Of a DNA stretch of 64,000 nucleotides, positions 55,938 to 64,000 are shown piece by piece. The DNA is from Paenibacillus cymbidii (lineage in GTDB: Bacteria; Bacillota; Bacilli; Paenibacillales; NBRC-103111). How positions within the stretch are numbered: the first letter of the stretch is position 1; every line of letters starts with the position of its first letter. Both the position numbers and the translations under genes were made by a program. The stretch is from positions 57,844 through 121,843 of the forward strand of contig NZ_SHLX01000028.1 of assembly GCF_004764705.1 (NCBI RefSeq), in the 5' to 3' direction. Under the pieces are notes generated by a model. It saw only the letters and a program-made list of their open reading frames with translations, was not told the origin of the DNA and did no database searches.

Positions 55938-56777
55938 TTATGATCTCCAACCCGCGACAACGGGGTTGGCAAGCTGTCCGATTTTATCTACTTCCACAAT
56001 GACTTGATCTCCCGGTTTCAAATATTGCGGAGGGTTCAGGAATGCACCGCAGCCAGCCGGTGTTCCGGTAGACACGATATCCCCGGGGAGCAGCGTAATA
56101 AACCGGGTGAGCGACTCAATAATGGCAGGCACACTGAAGATAAGGTCCGCTGTCAAGCTGTCCTGGCGAAGCTCCCCGTTCACATAGCAGCGGACCCTCA
56201 ATTGCGACGGATCCGGAATTTCATCCTTAAGCACGATCTCCGGCCCAATCGGACAAAACGTATCAAAACCTTTGCCGATAATCTCATGTTGCAATCGGAA
56301 TTGACGGGCTCTTTCACTTACATCGTTCATCACCGTATACCCGAATACGTAGTCAAGAGCCTGCCCCCTGGTTACCTGTTTTGCGGTTTTGCCGATAATA
56401 AAAGCCAGTTCGACTTCATAGTCCGTCTCGCAATCTTGGGTCGGAATAACAATCGGTTCTTCCGGACCGATGATGGCCGAAGGCAATTTGGCAAATACGG
56501 AATGCTCCTGCGGCAGCTTGGCATCCGGATCCTCATACGAATGGGCGGCGTAATTAATACCCGAGCAGAGCACTTTACTTGGAGTGCCGATCGGAGCGAG
56601 CAGCCTGAATGACCCGACCGGCATGCCGTTTGCTGCAGCTTCCCGGGCTTTTGCGATACCTGATTCCCCTTCCTCAATCAACTGTTTCATATCTACATAA
56701 TCGGTCAATACGATGCCTCTATCCGTCTTCACGCCAACTCGAATGGAACCGCTGGATTCTACTGTTACTAAACGCAT
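55938..56777 (-). CDS. Fumarylacetoacetate hydrolase family protein
   Basis: Enzyme of 279 residues. Metal ligands: glutamates in DYEVELAFIIG and aspartate in VMNDVSERARQ; conserved KGFDTFCPIGP and STGTPAGCGAF. Family members cleave or decarboxylate acylpyruvates or dehydrate/hydrolyse 2-keto-3-deoxy sugar acids, for example in L-fucose breakdown. That would suit GH95 products. ATG at 56777, nine bases from GGGGAGGA. Heads the sugar-acid block downstream of the second PL8 lyase. Confidence 0.9.
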   Translation of the reverse strand: MRLVTVESSGSIRVGVKTDRGIVLTDYVDMKQLIEEGESGIAKAREAAANGMPVGSFRLLAPIGTPSKVLCSGINYAAHSYEDPDAKLPQEHSVFAKLPSAIIGPEEPIVIPTQDCETDYEVELAFIIGKTAKQVTRGQALDYVFGYTVMNDVSERARQFRLQHEIIGKGFDTFCPIGPEIVLKDEIPDPSQLRVRCYVNGELRQDSLTADLIFSVPAIIESLTRFITLLPGDIVSTGTPAGCGAFLNPPQYLKPGDQVIVEVDKIGQLANPVVAGWRS

Positions 56778-56818
56778 GCGATGAAATCCTCCCCATACCG
56801 ATAATTGTAAACATAAAG

Positions 56819-56860
56819 GGAAGGATTGGCGTAGTGCCGCGAGGCAGCCAACCCCTCCCC
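56819..56860 (-). terminator. Hairpin after the LamG-PL8 lyase gene
   Basis: A 13-base stem with a few wobble pairs (56819-56831 with 56848-56860), then TTTATGTT on the minus strand, 15 bases after the lyase stop. Probably a partial terminator that sets lyase and pathway genes at different levels. Confidence 0.5.
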
Positions 56861-56874
56861 TAAAAAACGTCTAG

Positions 56875-59800
56875 CTAGAAATCAAATTTCGCCTTGTAAG
56901 ACTTGCCTTCAGAATCCTGCACATTTACTGTGAATTTGATTGTAGGAGACAACTGAGTAACCGTAATCTCAGGATCCTTCGAAATAACACCCGTTGACGC
57001 TTTGTTGATTTCAATTTGGATGGTACCCGTGTTTACCTGTGTGGGGTCTGACACGGATACATCGAGATCGCTTGCATTCTCTCTGACCATGACGGAAGAC
57101 TTTTTGTTGGAAGTGATGATATCTACCGTTTTACTGGAATCGTTCCAGAAATTCACTCCCATCACCTTCAGCCCGTTTTCCTTTACCCCCTGAGCATCCA
57201 CTGAATTTTCCAGTACGGTAAACTCAGGACTTGAGGCGTACGTGGTTGTCTGAGCGCTCGTGTAATTAGGCAGAATGGCATACTGGTACGTTGCATTGCT
57301 CGGATTGGATCCGTGATCAAGCCACAGTGTCAGGAAGTTAAAGGTTTGCGTGCCTGTACTGTTTCCAATATCACTCCAATCTCCGGTCCTTTGCTCCCTC
57401 AATCCCTTCACGGTCACCGCATTTGTGAAGTAATAGCCTCCTGTCCCATCAATGTGCAATCTGTTGACACTGCTCATGGTTTCGCTCCAGCCAAGAGAGG
57501 TGGACTTGGCACTCCCATTCACCGTAAGGGCATTGTTGCCGGTGGAGTTCAGTTTTCTGTTCTCGACAATGGTCTCGATGGTCCTGTTGTCCGTACTGTT
57601 GATTCCTGCACCAAGGGCAACTATTTCATCATCGAACATGAACCAGGATTTTTTGGCAGTCAGGGTTACGCCATAAGATTTTAACTGCATACCTGCTGTT
57701 GCATATAAATCTGCCAAATCCGTGCCGCCGGTCCATGTGTTGGGACTGAGATATTCCACGCCTTCCAGGTCGGCCCTTGCTTTCGTATCTACTGTAGTTC
57801 CAGGCATTCTGTACGGATCAATGACCGGCCAAATATTGTCATACTGTGTCAAATCGCTGCTGTTATACAGATAGGTCATGCCTTCACCGTAGTACCAACC
57901 TCTCAGATTTTCACCACCGGATGTTTCGTAATTATAAATTCTCGAGGAGGAGAGACCTAATCCGAAAGCATACGTGGGGCGTATATGGGACACTCTGTCC
58001 ATACCCGCGTAGAACTTCGTTTTAGTCAAATCTCCCCTGGCCGTAATGCCTGAGTCATTATAGATCTGTTTTCCAAGGATAATATCCGGAATGTCTATTG
58101 CACCGGTATAGCTGCTGAGGCCAACCTCGGTTATCCATTGTTTGGCCATGCTCTTGAACGCCGCGGCATCGGCAGGCGGGGCGGTTTGTGCCAGCTGTAT
58201 CACACTTTTGATGATCGCAATCGTAGCCCCACGCCCTGTGTTGTTCTTGCGAGACACGTTCCTTCCAAGCGTGCTGTCCTGTATCGTAGCCTTAAATATC
58301 AACGGCTCATAAGCTGAATAGACCCAATTATACATATTATTTACATCCGGATCCGTCAGAGCCCATGGCGTCCCCGAGACAATTCTGTTAATGGCTATTG
58401 TGTCAACCAACAGGTTCGTACTATATCCACCGGTATATGGAACTCCCTCATGGAAGACGAACGAACCGTCTGCATAAAACCCGCTTCCGTTAGTAACATT
58501 GTCAAAAATCGTATTTAACCCGTTTACGGCCTCTTCAATAAGCGCACTATCCTTTGACAGCATCCCGCGTAATAGAACTACATACCCGCGCCAGCTTCTA
58601 TTGGCCCCTACACTATCCGGCCAACCCGGATTAAAATGGTTGATATTCGGACAATGATAGGCGAGCGCACTGAGGTAATTAGTCCTCTGCGTGGTTGTAA
58701 GCCCGGAATTTATCAGAACCATGATTTTTCCTAAGGGCAACGCGGCTCCTATCTCCCAATCCCACCAGTTGCCATAGTGGCTCGTTCCCGGGGCATATCT
58801 ATTTGTATACATCCAGTCCAAGCCGATTATGATGTCACTTCGAAGGGATGTATTTTGATAAAGACTTGAACCGTAAGTTGAATAGGCGAGCGCCATCGAA
58901 TACAGACGGTTATATGCGCTGGTGATTTCGCTCGATTGGGTGTTGCTGGTCAAATCGCTCCACAAGTATGTGGTAGGGGTATTATCCATACTGCTCCAAC
59001 GTGAGTTGGCTGTACTGGTAATGCTGCTTATTTTTGCCGCGATCTGAGTATCTGAAGTGTTGTAGGAGGTCCCTCCCGTTATTACATTGAAGAAATTTTC
59101 CACTAGATCATCATAGTCGGCGGGTGCCGGAGTCGGTGTTGGCGTAGGTGCGCCAACAGCCAGCGCAGCGATATCGGTTGCAGTAAGCGCACTATTGTAT
59201 ATACGTACTTCGTCAATCCCTCCTTCGAAATTGGAGGTTTGATCAGGTCGCCGGCCTATGTTCACATTGAGACTGCTGTTATATTGTGTTGACGAGATGG
59301 ATGTTGTATTGGTATTGCTAAGGACGCCGTTTACATAAATTTTTAATGACGTCCCCGGCTGATAAACGCCAGCCAGGTGCACCCATTTTCCGATCGGAAG
59401 AATAGAGGCTGTTTCAACGGATAGCACGGAAGTTGAACTTGAAGCGATCTGAAAGGCTCCCTTCCCTGTTGTCTCCACATTCAAGCCCCAGCCTCTGTTT
59501 CCTGATGCCCCCATCTTGGAAATAATTCTGCCGCTATTCGCGAATGAATCTATACTCACCCATGCTGATAATGTCATCGCACCGGTTAATCTCAGATCAG
59601 CTGGGTTACCAATATCTACATAATCGTTACTGCCATCAAGAGACAATGCTCCACCTACAACGCCGCTCCTCCACGTAGGACCGTTATGCAGAGTACCGTT
59701 ATTGGCACTTGCTGTAGAATCAACTGCCGTAACACCGCTACCATCATTCATGCTCCAGTATCCCAAACCAGGCGCCGGGGTTGGGGTCGGAGTTGGGGTC

Positions 59801-61458
59801 GGGGTCGGAGTCGGGGTTGACGAACCCGTAGTGGCCAACGCAGCAATATCACTCGCAGAAAGAGCACTGTCGTATATACGAACTTCGTCGATACCACCAT
59901 CAAAATAGCAAGTTGCATCAGGGCGGCGTCCGATATTTACATTGAGACTACTGTTGTATTGAGTAGATGAGATTGATGATGTGTTGGTATTATTCAGAAC
60001 TCCGTTTACATAGATTTTCATTGACGTCCCCGGCTCAAATACACCTGCCAAGTGTATCCATTCTCCTGTTGGAAGAGCAGAGGTTGTACTGACTATTTGG
60101 ACCTGCGTTGAACTAGAAGCAATCTGAAATGCTCCTACCCCCGTTGATTCCACATTAAGACCCCAGCCTCTGTTTCCAGAAGCCCCCATCTTAGAAATAA
60201 TCCTGCCGCTATTGGTGAATGAATCGATATAAACCCAAGCGGATAGGGTCATTGCACCAGTCACCCTCAGTTCCGAGGGGTCTCCAATATCGACATAGTC
60301 ATTGCTTCCGTCAAAAGACAATGCCCCGCCAACATAGCCACTCCCCCATACAGGCCCATTAGTCAGCGTTCCGTCATTGGCATTCGCTGAAGAATCCACT
60401 GCCGTAGGACCGCTGCCATCATCCATGCTCCAATATCCCAGAGGCGTCGGTGTTGGCGAAGGGGTTGGAGTCGGCGTAGGCGAAGGGGTACCTCCTGAAG
60501 CTGAGAACGCCATATTACTGACGGTATGTGATCCTGTGCCGGCATACAACGCCCATCCGTTCAGTTGAGTTACGCTGGCTTGCTCCGTACGGAAAGCAAA
60601 GTTGGAAGCGAGAAGCGTTTCCGAACCGCCTTGAGGAGTTACATAGACACTGTAAGTATGGGCGGAGACATTAATTTCAAGCCGAAAATGATAGCTGGTC
60701 CCTGAGGTGTAATTCACGATATTCGTACTTGAATAGGAACCTCCATTTATCGCATCAATTTGCCCGTTTGTATAGAAGCGGACAATGCTCGCCAAACTGC
60801 TGTACGCTGAAGCGGTGCCGTTAAGTATGCCAGTCACCGCATTTATTGCCGAGCCGTTAGGTACAGCATCAAATGTTGCCGTAAAGGAAGCGGCTTGGGT
60901 GGGCATGTTATACGTTTGCCATGTCGTGCCGCTGGTTACTGGAGGAGTTGTGAATGCCATATTGCTTACGGTATGCGTTCCTGTGGCGGCATACAAAGCC
61001 CATCCGGTAAGTTGGGTTACACTGGCTTGCTCCGTGCGAAAAGCAAAATTGGAAGCAAGGAGCGTCTCCGAACCTCCCTGAGGCGTTACATAAACACTGT
61101 AATTATGGGAGGAGATATCGATTTCAACCCGAAAATGATAGCTGGTCCCCGAGCTGTAATTCACCGTATTGGTGCTTGAATAAGCACTTCCATTCATTAC
61201 ATCGATTTGTCCGGAGGTGTTGAAGCGGACAATACACGCCATACTGCTGTACGCAGTTGCCGTGCCGTCTAATATTCCCGTAACTGCATTAAGGGTCGAA
61301 CCGTTTGGAACAACATCAAATGCAGCCGTAAAGGTTCCCGTCTGGGGCGACATATTAAACGTTTGCCATGTGGTCCCACTAGTATCCGAAGCGAATGCTG
61401 GCATTGCCGGAACTAATAGAGACAAAATGATCAGTAATAATCCGAGTTTTTTAATCAT
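56875..61458 (-). CDS. Large secreted PL8 lyase with two N-terminal repeats and two LamG domains
   Basis: Extracellular lyase of 1527 residues. Signal peptide 1-23 (AFAS). Two near-identical beta repeats (about 27-170 and 175-325), each opening TWQTFNM and ending SNMAF. A PTP-rich linker, a LamG-like domain (GYWSMDDGSG), another linker, a second LamG domain (GYWSMNDGSG), a third linker, then the PL8 part to the end. The catalytic triad is kept: Asn in GANRSWRGY, His 50 residues later in FVFHEGVPY, Tyr 9 after in GGY. It is a paralogue of the dockerin lyase from NWWDWEIG to the end, but has no dockerin, cohesin or SLH, so it is probably released. Lies between the binding protein and the FAH-family gene. 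Confidence 0.9.
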   Translation of the reverse strand: MIKKLGLLLIILSLLVPAMPAFASDTSGTTWQTFNMSPQTGTFTAAFDVVPNGSTLNAVTGILDGTATAYSSMACIVRFNTSGQIDVMNGSAYSSTNTVNYSSGTSYHFRVEIDISSHNYSVYVTPQGGSETLLASNFAFRTEQASVTQLTGWALYAATGTHTVSNMAFTTPPVTSGTTWQTYNMPTQAASFTATFDAVPNGSAINAVTGILNGTASAYSSLASIVRFYTNGQIDAINGGSYSSTNIVNYTSGTSYHFRLEINVSAHTYSVYVTPQGGSETLLASNFAFRTEQASVTQLNGWALYAGTGSHTVSNMAFSASGGTPSPTPTPTPSPTPTPLGYWSMDDGSGPTAVDSSANANDGTLTNGPVWGSGYVGGALSFDGSNDYVDIGDPSELRVTGAMTLSAWVYIDSFTNSGRIISKMGASGNRGWGLNVESTGVGAFQIASSSTQVQIVSTTSALPTGEWIHLAGVFEPGTSMKIYVNGVLNNTNTSSISSTQYNSSLNVNIGRRPDATCYFDGGIDEVRIYDSALSASDIAALATTGSSTPTPTPTPTPTPTPAPGLGYWSMNDGSGVTAVDSTASANNGTLHNGPTWRSGVVGGALSLDGSNDYVDIGNPADLRLTGAMTLSAWVSIDSFANSGRIISKMGASGNRGWGLNVETTGKGAFQIASSSTSVLSVETASILPIGKWVHLAGVYQPGTSLKIYVNGVLSNTNTTSISSTQYNSSLNVNIGRRPDQTSNFEGGIDEVRIYNSALTATDIAALAVGAPTPTPTPAPADYDDLVENFFNVITGGTSYNTSDTQIAAKISSITSTANSRWSSMDNTPTTYLWSDLTSNTQSSEITSAYNRLYSMALAYSTYGSSLYQNTSLRSDIIIGLDWMYTNRYAPGTSHYGNWWDWEIGAALPLGKIMVLINSGLTTTQRTNYLSALAYHCPNINHFNPGWPDSVGANRSWRGYVVLLRGMLSKDSALIEEAVNGLNTIFDNVTNGSGFYADGSFVFHEGVPYTGGYSTNLLVDTIAINRIVSGTPWALTDPDVNNMYNWVYSAYEPLIFKATIQDSTLGRNVSRKNNTGRGATIAIIKSVIQLAQTAPPADAAAFKSMAKQWITEVGLSSYTGAIDIPDIILGKQIYNDSGITARGDLTKTKFYAGMDRVSHIRPTYAFGLGLSSSRIYNYETSGGENLRGWYYGEGMTYLYNSSDLTQYDNIWPVIDPYRMPGTTVDTKARADLEGVEYLSPNTWTGGTDLADLYATAGMQLKSYGVTLTAKKSWFMFDDEIVALGAGINSTDNRTIETIVENRKLNSTGNNALTVNGSAKSTSLGWSETMSSVNRLHIDGTGGYYFTNAVTVKGLREQRTGDWSDIGNSTGTQTFNFLTLWLDHGSNPSNATYQYAILPNYTSAQTTTYASSPEFTVLENSVDAQGVKENGLKVMGVNFWNDSSKTVDIITSNKKSSVMVRENASDLDVSVSDPTQVNTGTIQIEINKASTGVISKDPEITVTQLSPTIKFTVNVQDSEGKSYKAKFDF

Positions 61459-61613
61459 CCTATAGCCTCCCTAAAAGAATGAATTGCCTCCCGGCGCTTG
61501 CCGAGGCAGAAGGAGTAAGGCTATCTCACTCCCGCAATCGAGTCCCCCCATTCCCGTGCCCATGGTATAGCCAACGGGATCATTCACCTTGGGCACGGTC
61601 GGTAATTTCCTTT

Positions 61614-63389
61614 TTATTTGCCCATCAGTTTCGCATAGGCTTTCATGTACTCGGTCTCTGCCCATTTATTGACCGTTTGAGCGCCTGCCGCATTCAAATC
61701 ATTTCTCAATTTATCGAATGCTTTTACCCATTCTTCATCTGTTTTTGGCTCAATAATCGTCTTTGGAAGGCCCTTTACAAGAATATCTTGCAGCTTAACA
61801 TCGATACGTTTTATATCATCCGGCATTGCAGGCAAGGAAACCACTTTGTAATCCGCATTAAATTTCATCTTCTTTTCATCTACCTTTTTGGTAAACGCAA
61901 GGGATGGGTAATCGACTCCATAATATTTGGCATAGTCCTTCTGTACAGTGTTCATCATTTGAATATACGTTGATTTATCGCTCTGAAGGTTAGCATAGCC
62001 ACCGTCTGAAGCTTTCACCGTATTGGAAACACCTCTTAGATGGCTGAGTGCCGCGATGGATCCGAAGATGCCGGTTTTGTTCAGATCTTCTCCGCCTTTG
62101 ATAATCGTGTCTACGGTTTCTTTTTTCATGACAGGCTTTTTATTGGCATCGTATTCCCAGTTAACACCTTCAACGCCGCTGTAAATAATTCTACTGCCTT
62201 CAGGGGAGAACACGAAGTTCAGGAACTCTACCACTCTATCAGGGATTTTACTCTTGGTGGAAATAGTCCAGTTCTTGCCGTCCAATCCACGTCCACCTTG
62301 GTATCCAGGGATCTGGTTATACGGTTTGGGAGGCGAGTAAGAATATCCGAAATCGAATGGAATCATCATAAATGAAGTGGGGTTGGCTGCTTTTAATAAC
62401 TCTTGGTTCGCTTTTTCAAAGCCGTATACGGCTGGGTTTGAAATAATTTCGCCCTTTACCGCAGCAGCTTCAAAATCCGCATATTTCATCGTAAAGGCAT
62501 CCGGGTGCATCAGGCCTTTTCGATAGGCTTTGTTATAAAACTGCGAAGCCTGGTAATAGGGATTTTGTGGGCCATAGAAATCAGAAATGATTTTCGATTG
62601 ATCGTCTTTACTGACATCAATTGTTTCAGCATAGTTATTAACCCCCGAAGATACACTTGTCAACAAGCCATAACTCCAGAGACCTCCCGACCAGTCATTA
62701 AACAAACCGAATCCGTATACTTTCTTTCCATCGGGAGTTGTCGGATGTTTTTGTACCATCTGTTCCACCATGGCGAGGTAATCATCGAAGCTTTTGATGG
62801 ACGGATACCCTAATTCCTTGTAATAATCCCATCTAACAGAAGGCCCTACATCCATCTTCATGGGAAGTATCGTATCCACATCGGCTTCAAAAGCTGCAGG
62901 CGTTAAATAATAGATTCCTTCCGTACCTAAAAAGTCCTTAGCGTATTTAATTCTATTGGGAGCATACAGCAAACTTTTGCTCCCTGTTTTCTCAATCAAG
63001 GGAGCCATGTCAACGATCATCTTTGCGTCGTACAGCTTCTTAATATTCGCATCATTTGTGCAAATCAGATCAGGCAGATCCCCGCCGGCAATGGACATAC
63101 TGAGTTTTTCTGCGTTCCATCCCAATATTTCTAGCGTTGTATTAGTCCGTTTCTCAATTTCCTTCAGTACCGGGTTGTCCTTATAGGTATTGATATTGGT
63201 CGCGCCGCCTTCTTCGCACCACAGCACAGAAATTTTTACATTCTCTTTCGGTTTAGCCGTTGTGCTCGGAGCACTTGCGGTACTTGTAGGCTCGCCATCG
63301 TCACTACTCTTTGTGCATCCTGTCATCACCAACAAGGATGCGCAAATAGTTAGAACGAGAGCCTTAGATAAACCTTTTACCTTTCTCAT
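61614..63389 (-). CDS. Sugar-binding lipoprotein of an ABC importer (LipO-like)
   Basis: Extracellular solute-binding protein of 591 residues. Lipobox LLVMTGC with C25, then an S/T-rich spacer and the class-1 binding fold. ATG at 63389 behind AGGGAGG. Length and style match LipO/YtcQ partners of LplB/YtcP permeases; the permease pair is 27 kb away on the same strand. A hairpin (GTGCCCA/TGGGCAC, about 61556-61599) in the 155-base gap to the lyase may let more binding protein than lyase be made. Expected to bind oligosaccharides made by the PL8 lyases. Confidence 0.92.
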   Translation of the reverse strand: MRKVKGLSKALVLTICASLLVMTGCTKSSDDGEPTSTASAPSTTAKPKENVKISVLWCEEGGATNINTYKDNPVLKEIEKRTNTTLEILGWNAEKLSMSIAGGDLPDLICTNDANIKKLYDAKMIVDMAPLIEKTGSKSLLYAPNRIKYAKDFLGTEGIYYLTPAAFEADVDTILPMKMDVGPSVRWDYYKELGYPSIKSFDDYLAMVEQMVQKHPTTPDGKKVYGFGLFNDWSGGLWSYGLLTSVSSGVNNYAETIDVSKDDQSKIISDFYGPQNPYYQASQFYNKAYRKGLMHPDAFTMKYADFEAAAVKGEIISNPAVYGFEKANQELLKAANPTSFMMIPFDFGYSYSPPKPYNQIPGYQGGRGLDGKNWTISTKSKIPDRVVEFLNFVFSPEGSRIIYSGVEGVNWEYDANKKPVMKKETVDTIIKGGEDLNKTGIFGSIAALSHLRGVSNTVKASDGGYANLQSDKSTYIQMMNTVQKDYAKYYGVDYPSLAFTKKVDEKKMKFNADYKVVSLPAMPDDIKRIDVKLQDILVKGLPKTIIEPKTDEEWVKAFDKLRNDLNAAGAQTVNKWAETEYMKAYAKLMGK

Positions 63390-63415
63390 TCATAATCCTC
63401 CCTTTTCATTTTTAT

Positions 63416-63444
63416 ATAGTAAATAGTTTGAACTATTACTACAA
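63416..63444 (-). promoter_or_regulatory. Promoter of the binding-protein gene with internal palindrome
   Basis: On the minus strand, TTGTAG (63444-63439) and TACTAT (63421-63416) are 17 bases apart, a sigma-A-like promoter. The whole spacer is a palindrome, AATAGTT-TG-AACTATT (63422-63437), a likely operator. The start codon is 26 bases after the -10 box. Confidence 0.55.
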
Positions 63445-63451
63445 AAACCAA

Positions 63452-63466
63452 TTGTAAGCGCTTCCT
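63452..63466. promoter_or_regulatory. CcpA cre box before the binding-protein gene
   Basis: TTGTAAGCGCTTCCT fits WTGNAANCGNWNNCW at every position and lies just upstream of the -35 box. Suggests catabolite control of the whole lyase/importer operon. Confidence 0.7.
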
Positions 63467-63724
63467 CTTTCTGTGAAAGGAGCTTTCACGAAAGTTACAT
63501 TCATTTACAAATTGCTGAACGGTCGCATTATAACCCGTCAGCATCTTACCGTGCTTTTATCTTGATAATAGGAAAAATTGTAGATTAACATCATTTAGCA
63601 GCGTTAATCCTATTATATTCAATGCAAATTTTGATTCATATGAAGTATCTTACTGTTTTATTGGAGAAAGTTAATTGGATTCGTTGTATATGATTGCACT
63701 TAGCCTTCCTTGTATTTTTCAACT

Positions 63725-63904
63725 TTATTGTTGTACTATTTTACTCGTCGCGCTACGATGCCTCGCAAACCGATTACGCACCAATCGAATATCTGCCATA
63801 GTAAGCAATCCGCCAAGGCTAGCACTTTGCGCATACAACGTTTTCGCCACATTGACCACTACATTCGCTGTTGCTGCGTATTCCGGTAATGTTTGGACAC
63901 TCAT
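63725..63904 (-). CDS. Small unrecognised protein, possible element remnant
   Basis: A 59-residue frame from an ATG at 63904 with coding-like codons, containing TLYAQSASLGGLLTMADIRL and ending RHRSATSKIVQQ. Its start lies inside the 23-bp repeat array and no ribosome site is seen. It could be a gene of, or a remnant within, the element whose end those repeats form. I do not recognise it. The rest of 63470-63720 shows no gene. Confidence 0.3.
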   Translation of the reverse strand: MSVQTLPEYAATANVVVNVAKTLYAQSASLGGLLTMADIRLVRNRFARHRSATSKIVQQ

Positions 63905-63992
63905 TCCGAAAAGATTTGGACACCTATTCCGGTAATATGTAGACAGTCATTCCGAAAAGTATTGGACACTCATTCCGGAAATGGTTGGACAG
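63882..63992. repeat. Five 23-bp tandem repeats, IS21-type end
   Basis: Units start at 63882, 63905, 63928, 63951 and 63974. Each begins TCCGG or TCCGA and holds TTGGACA or a close variant. The last unit ends in GGACAG; reverse-complemented, the end reads CTGTCCAACC. IS21-family elements have such multiple end repeats, with the outermost nearest the junction, so the element body would lie to the left. Confidence 0.6.
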
Positions 63993-64000
63993 TTTCTCTT

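Noticed and set aside
63882..63992. CRISPR or direct-repeat iteron array
   Set aside because: Units are directly joined without spacers and resemble IS21 end repeats; no cas or replication gene nearby.

Overview
The window looks like a chromosome segment of a Gram-positive Paenibacillaceae bacterium (Paenibacillus or Cohnella type). This rests on family content, not on a database match: YesM/YesN two-component systems, LplB/YtcP/LipO-type sugar importers, S-layer-homology anchors, GGAGG ribosome sites with frequent TTG/GTG starts, and CcpA-type cre boxes. Composition is mixed: the carbohydrate genes are moderately GC-rich, the Rhs region (about 16.3-18.7 and 21.3-23.8 kb) is clearly AT-richer.

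Region 1 (1-8.6 kb) is one sugar-catabolism locus: a response regulator cut by the window edge, its histidine kinase, an M55 peptidase, a divergent sialidase-fold protein with a Gfo/Idh/MocA oxidoreductase, and a convergent HpcH/HpaI aldolase with a FadR-type GntR regulator. Region 2 (8.6-12.8 kb) is a graveyard of mobile DNA: a gene remnant, the 3' part of a group II intron with a broken reverse transcriptase, an IS91-like HUH transposase remnant, and one intact SGNH esterase. Region 3 (12.7-16.3 kb) begins with the 3' half of a tRNA-Leu gene plus its terminator, abutting two tandem intact tyrosine recombinases, then a small zinc-ribbon protein and a twice-frameshifted Mrr-like nuclease. This has the form of one end of an integrated element.

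Region 4 (16.6-25.1 kb) is an Rhs polymorphic-toxin gene broken by an IS21-family element, an in-frame stop and a second DDE-transposase element. Its C-terminal tip keeps a C39-like cysteine-peptidase domain and is followed by a lipoprotein resembling the IseA peptidase inhibitor, a plausible toxin-immunity pair.

Region 5 (25.1-63.5 kb) is a very large, almost entirely minus-strand glycan-utilisation cluster. Transcription order is: solute-binding lipoprotein, a PL8 lyase with two LamG domains, a sugar-acid pathway block (FAH-type hydrolase, VOC protein, DUF1537 kinase, PanE-like dehydrogenase, metallo-hydrolase, apionate-lactonase-like protein, Gfo/Idh/MocA and zinc dehydrogenases, cupin), GH2 beta-glucuronidase-like and GH95 enzymes, a second PL8 lyase ending in cohesin plus dockerin, a cohesin-SLH surface anchor, a YesN/YesM pair, two permeases, a putative glycosidase, a 2-hydroxyacid dehydrogenase, a SASA-type esterase, another oxidoreductase, a nitrilase-fold amidase and an alpha/beta hydrolase. 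No transporter ATPase is present, as expected for importers that share an MsmX-type ATPase. The enzymes suggest an acidic, acetylated, glucuronate-containing polymer (glycosaminoglycan-like or pectic), cut outside the cell by PL8 lyases, one possibly held on the S-layer by a cohesin-dockerin contact. The right edge carries five 23-bp tandem repeats resembling an IS21-type end.
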